This document shows, in pieces, positions 61,401 to 64,000 of a DNA stretch of 64,000 nt. A program made the position numbers and the translations under genes. Where the stretch lies: contig CM043865.1 in assembly GCA_023846275.1 (NCBI GenBank), forward strand, positions 35,726,412 to 35,790,411, written 5' to 3'. Numbering within the stretch: position 1 is the first letter of the stretch; every line of letters begins with the position of its first letter. Below the pieces are notes generated by a model that had not been told where the DNA came from, ran no database searches, and worked only from the letters and a program-made list of their open reading frames with translations. The stretch comes from Vanilla planifolia (Eukaryota > Streptophyta > Magnoliopsida > Asparagales > Orchidaceae).

Positions 61401-63107
61401 CCATCCTTGTGTAATGTTGAGTCAGCTACTGTGCAGGAAACAGGCGGCACAATCCAAACCAAAACTTCATGGGATGCTCGAAATTTCTCTGCTTCCACTA
61501 CTTTAATGGCTAGCTTGGACAATAAGCTGAGCACTGGAAGTAATACGAATCATGGACCATCAGCATCTGTAAACGAAGTTAACTCTGTTAATCCTGAATC
61601 CAGTCTGCAAGTTGCCAGTCGACCTATTTTGCCTTGTGAGATGGATCATAATAAGAAGATTGTTGAAGAATCCGGAACTTCAACAGCCAGAAGCATGATT
61701 TTATCTTTAGATGGGAAGGTCTCAGATTATGGTGCTTCTGGTTTTCCTTTGCAACTTAAAGATGTACTCGCTAGTGTTCTGGCTAAACGAAATGACCCAC
61801 AACAAAATGCCAATGCAAAAGCGAATGTTTCTGCAGTCATGGGAGATGTTGCCCTAAAGCAGGACTTAGCTGCTTATCTTGGTTCTAAAGTTCATGGTTT
61901 AGATAAAACAGACAAGGAAGTTGACCGGAGTACATCGAGCACAGAGTCTAACACTGTTCCAGAAGCACCTTTACATGATTCTAACCAGAAGATATTTCAT
62001 AATGGACCATTAGATGTCAAGCGCACTGTAGAGCCTAGCCCTGTGGAATCTCTTTCACCTCAGAGATCAGATGCTTCCACTTACGCAAAGCATGGCCCTG
62101 GAGCTCTGCAGTCTTCGTATGCTAACAGCTTGACACAGGAATCAGGCACTGTTGTCAACCCTGCACGCTTGGTAAACACATATGAACAGGCTCAGCCTCA
62201 GGTTGCACAACCTAGCCATCTTCTGCCTCAGATGGTTGGTTCTTTGAATTCTTCTTCAATGTTCCCTTGTGTCAACACTGGAGCAGGTTCTACCTCAACT
62301 AACTCCACGGCGGTTTCTGCTGATGGTTCCAAGCCAGTCCCATCACCTCAGTTGAACAATGGCATGAGCACACAAGCTTATCAACAGCCGAACATGAGCT
62401 GGGGAATTGGGGTTAATGAAGTCAACAACCCAGGTTGGAGAATGCCTGCTCAATATCAAAACTTCAGCAATGTGGCCGCCGCAATGGGAAACCTGATGTG
62501 TGCTACAGGAGTGCAAGCTGGGTTTGGAACAGCAAACCTCGGATGGGGGATGATGACCCAGGGAAACATAAACATGCCTTGGGCAGCAGCTCAGCCAAAT
62601 GCCAACATTGCTTGGAATTCTGGTCTTGCAATACCACCGCAAGGAAACCCACCTCCAAATTTTCTTTGGGGAACACCTCAGGGAGGAGCCATTGTGCATG
62701 ATGGCTTTAGGCCACCCGCTCAAGGAAATGCCCCTCCTTTTCCCATTGCTGCACAAGGGAATGCAAACCAAGCTCCGGTTTGGCCTTCTCAGGCTGCCGT
62801 AGGGAACATAAATCAAAATGCTTGGGGAGTGCCCAACGAAGGCAATACTGGAACGGTTCAGGAAAACTCCCTTTCGACCCGGGATTCGGCACCTGGAAGT
62901 GGTAACCCTAGTAGCTCGAGCTTGCCGAGAGAAAAATTCAGAGATAGGAATCCGAACTCGAGGTCGGCTGGGAGGCCGCCGGGGAACTGGTCGGGAACGG
63001 GCAATGGAGAAGGGTCGTCTCTTCCTCCACAACAAAGAGGAGTATGCAAGTTCTTTGAGAATGGCCACTGCAAGAAAGGTAGATTTTGCAATTACATTCA
63101 TTCATGA
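43404..63107 (+). CDS. NERD: NERD/C3H19-like: PHD, SWIB, Plus3, GYF, GW and CCCH protein, complete
   Basis: Homologue of Arabidopsis NERD (zinc finger CCCH protein 19), which binds histone H3 and an Argonaute and acts in RNA-directed DNA methylation. Coding exons: 43404-44704, 44795-44874, 46639-46826, 47417-48572, 48662-48789, 56411-56470, 56556-56606, 56695-56765, 60520-60674, 60808-63107. They sum to 5490 nt, 1829 aa plus stop. Order: acidic N-terminus; AT-hook-like RGRP (396-399); PHD-type zinc finger from C419 (CFICFDGGDLVVC) into exon 3; SWIB about 716-793; Plus3 about 856-1012; GYF about 1172-1224 (WHYKDPSGKIQGPF); GW/WG motifs (SWGIG, PGWRM, LGWGMM, LWGTP, AWGVP); CCCH C1810-x7-C1818-x5-C1824-x3-H1828. 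All introns are GT-AG except intron 8 (56766-60519), which fits U12 AT-AC. No frameshift is needed. Confidence 0.93.
50280..55500 (+). mobile_element. Wrecked Ty3/gypsy retrotransposon in NERD-like intron 5
   Basis: Plus-strand remnants in canonical gypsy order. Gag at 52135-52620 has an 'FYKLHEDHNQTSSKC' motif (usual CxFHxDxGHxTExC). Reverse transcriptase starts at about 52990 with 'VYVDDLLIKS', then 'YNMRLNPLKC' and 'SGKFLGFTF'. RNase H-like sequence lies at 53.4-53.9 kb. Integrase has an HHCC-like stretch (54.47 kb), a DYFxKxIEIKPL core at about 54.72 kb, and 'FSLVYGFEVMISIEI' at 55.04 kb (usual FSLVYGxEAVIPVEI). The C-terminal block at 55.2-55.5 kb ends like the fragment at 7.1-7.5 kb. 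Stops and frameshifts occur in every domain, so it cannot be autonomous. LTRs are not resolved: 50.28-51.0 kb may be leader or LTR. Confidence 0.75.
51150..51485 (+). repeat. Tandem duplication, about 175-bp period
   Basis: AAAGCACTCTTCACC at 51151 and AAAGCACTTTTCACC at 51326 begin two copies. Both continue through TTTGATTGTGAAATAACT, AATCTAAACCTTTATTGG, TTTATGAGGCCTAGGTAGG and GAGCCTCTTGAACTT. It lies in the leader region of the gypsy element. Confidence 0.85.
55260..55750 (+). repeat. Duplicated integrase C-terminal segment of the gypsy element
   Basis: The phrase order ATATCAAAAGACATCCTTTC, GATTTGGTTCT, GGA(C/T)T(A/G)TA(C/T)TTAATTAA, then GGAGTAGATACCAC or GGAGTGGTGGCCAC, ending ATGATAAGTTTTTTATT or ACATAATAAGTTTTTTATT, is read twice. 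Copies start at about 55261 and 55545. The second is more eroded. Confidence 0.55.
56185..56212 (+). repeat. CA/TA microsatellite
   Basis: A run of GCACACATACACACACACA followed by TATATATAT, inside NERD-like intron 5 about 200 bases before the acceptor. Confidence 0.8.
56766..60519 (+). other. NERD-like intron 8: U12-type AT-AC intron, 3.75 kb
   Basis: The intron starts ATATCCTTTTTTT directly after AAAGA (exon end 56765), an exact match to the U12 AT-AC donor ATATCCTT. It ends TTCAC (AC at 60518-60519). A branch-site-like TACCTTTAC lies at 60502-60510, seven of nine matches to TTCCTTAAC, with its A 10 bases before the intron end. Joining gives GA|G, so the protein reads RIKE-H-RECVEKLQLL, matching the family. 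No GT-AG pair near these sites keeps the frame. Confidence 0.82.
58840..59450 (+). repeat. Degenerate CCCTAAT-rich tandem tract in NERD-like intron 8
   Basis: Words such as CCCTAAT and CCTAATCCCTAAT recur, and a phrase AAAACTT...CCAAATCCATAA recurs at about 58921, 59100, 59221, 59326 and 59437 (spacing 105-179 bp). This looks like an old, diverged tandem array. The CCCTAA words recall the plant telomere unit CCCTAAA, but no run of perfect units is present. Confidence 0.5.
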
Positions 63108-63640
63108 CCAGGGAAACTGTGGCTTGTACAGAATGCTGTGTTTGGGTTTTTATGATTATGGTGGGTATCTTAAAATGCTTGAAATCCCACAAATTTTGAA
63201 ATGTATCATTGAATTTGCAAGGATCAACAGATGTGTAACGTTGATAAATCTTTTTTTGATGTTTATATTTTTTTTTTTTTTTTGGTCTTAGCCTTTATTA
63301 CCTTGAAATGATGCGTTTGGGTTCATGTTTTCTTGCTTCCTTAAAGGCAAGGAGGCACAGTGGAACTCCTTGAAAGATAACGGTTATACAGCGAGAAAAG
63401 TTGTGCTTTTGTTTGTTGTGGAATATCTCAATTTAATTGGCTTTTTTCTTTTTCAGCGGATTTTTTATTTTTAAAATAATTTGTTACGGGTGGGATTGTC
63501 TGTGTTGTCAGAAATGTATTTTTGTTGATCGGTAGGAGGAAGAATTAAAAGTGATTTAAAATTCAGAAAATTCTTTTTTTTTTTAGCTAAATGTTTAGCA
63601 TCTATTTAATAACGGGCTTGTTTAGTCATTCACCGAACTC
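63108..63640. other. 3' UTR of the NERD-like gene and short spacer
   Basis: No gene. A T16 run lies at 63268-63283. A CT/GA-balanced block starts at about 63.63 kb, leading to the next gene. Confidence 0.6.
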
Positions 63641-63682
63641 GTCGTTTGGAGCGCGAGGCGAAGTGAATCTTCCCATTGAGGA

Positions 63683-63872
63683 ATGGAGTGCGCGGCGAAG
63701 GGGAGTGGCCAACCGTGCGTCCCCGGGCGACCTACGCGGCGTTGCGGCGTTTGCGGAGCCGTAGCCTACTGTTCATTAGCTCATCAGGTCGTTTGCGTTA
63801 TGCATTTGTCTGCTATTTAGGTTTTTGGAACTCGGGACAACTTTTATTTCATGGAAAAGGATGGATTAGTAT

Positions 63873-63906
<34 letters not shown>

Positions 63907-64000
63907 TACTTTGTATTTTATAGGGAATAAATTTTTAGTTTCTCTTCTTGTTTAAATTCTTTGTGGTTTTACCTTCTGCAGAAGTTGCATTGGAATGACC
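63683..64000 (+). CDS. MYND zinc-finger protein, 5' end only (window edge)
   Basis: Exon 1 is 63683-63787 (35 codons) and exon 2 starts at 63982, cut by the window end. The intron (63788-63981, GT-AG, phase 0) has a run of 30 T (63876-63905). The joined reading is MECAAKGSGQPC, then RRCGVCGAVAYCSLAHQ|KLHWND. This fits a MYND finger: Cys3, Cys12, Cys21 and Cys24, a YC (29-30), His34 and the HW at 38-39. It resembles plant proteins of the At1g70160/At4g27020 kind as I remember them. MYND fingers bind proline-rich peptides, but the role of this plant group is poorly known. Start chosen because no earlier in-frame ATG is near and MEC is usual for these proteins. Confidence 0.82.
63876..63905 (+). 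repeat. T30 homopolymer in MYND-gene intron 1
   Basis: Thirty consecutive T between GAG and GTACTTTG. It may be an error-prone length in assemblies and lies about 75 bases before the acceptor. Confidence 0.9.

Noticed and set aside
62343..63101. 252-codon minus-strand ORF opposite the last NERD-like exon
   Set aside because: It is fully antisense to the GW/CCCH coding region, has no domain and no splice context. It is a shadow of the real frame.
1..64000. tRNA, rRNA, CRISPR, or organellar insert
   Set aside because: I saw no T-loop and acceptor pairing, no regular spacer array, and no plastid or mitochondrial gene. A tRNAscan and organelle BLAST would settle it.

Overview
The window is nuclear DNA of a flowering plant: spliced genes with GT-AG introns, AT-rich spacers, and many decayed LTR retrotransposons. 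It carries a complete CYCLOPS/IPD3 gene, so the plant probably belongs to a lineage that keeps the common symbiosis pathway and can host arbuscular mycorrhiza. Some CYCLOPS exon-junction residues look more like my memory of monocots than of eudicots, so a non-grass monocot is my weak guess. Species cannot be fixed from this sequence alone. All five recognised genes lie on the plus strand. Layout: (1) 1-2360, last intron and last exon of a PWWP-domain protein of the At1g51745/At3g21295 type. (2) 2.4-16.2 kb, gene-free and AT-rich, with a Ty3/gypsy integrase tail (7.1-7.5 kb), a GC-rich gene fragment and a receptor-like-protein LRR fragment (9.5-10.0 kb, minus), a triplicated repeat (10.1-10.9 kb) and a Ty1/copia SIRE-type LTR (12.2-13.7 kb). 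(3) 16.2-27.5 kb, a CT-rich leader-like block, a decayed antisense Ty1/copia element split by a GC-rich insertion, an 87-bp tandem duplication, and an intact single-exon polyamine (LAT/PUT) transporter. (4) 31.1-42.2 kb, CYCLOPS/IPD3 in 11 coding exons that join in frame to 516 codons, with a 4.4-kb intron carrying repeat debris and a 5' leader with upstream ORFs. (5) 43.3-63.1 kb, a NERD/C3H19-like gene in 10 coding exons joining to 1829 codons (PHD, SWIB, Plus3, GYF, GW motifs, CCCH). It has a 7.6-kb intron holding a wrecked Ty3/gypsy element and a 3.75-kb intron with the marks of a U12-type AT-AC intron. (6) 63,683-64,000, the first 1.3 exons of a MYND zinc-finger protein, cut by the window end. 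The genes do not form an operon-like unit. They are independent loci: a chromatin reader, a polyamine importer, a symbiosis transcription factor, an RNA-directed DNA methylation factor and a MYND protein. I found no tRNA, rRNA, CRISPR array or organellar insert. The strongest observations are the complete CYCLOPS model and the AT-AC intron in the NERD-like gene.
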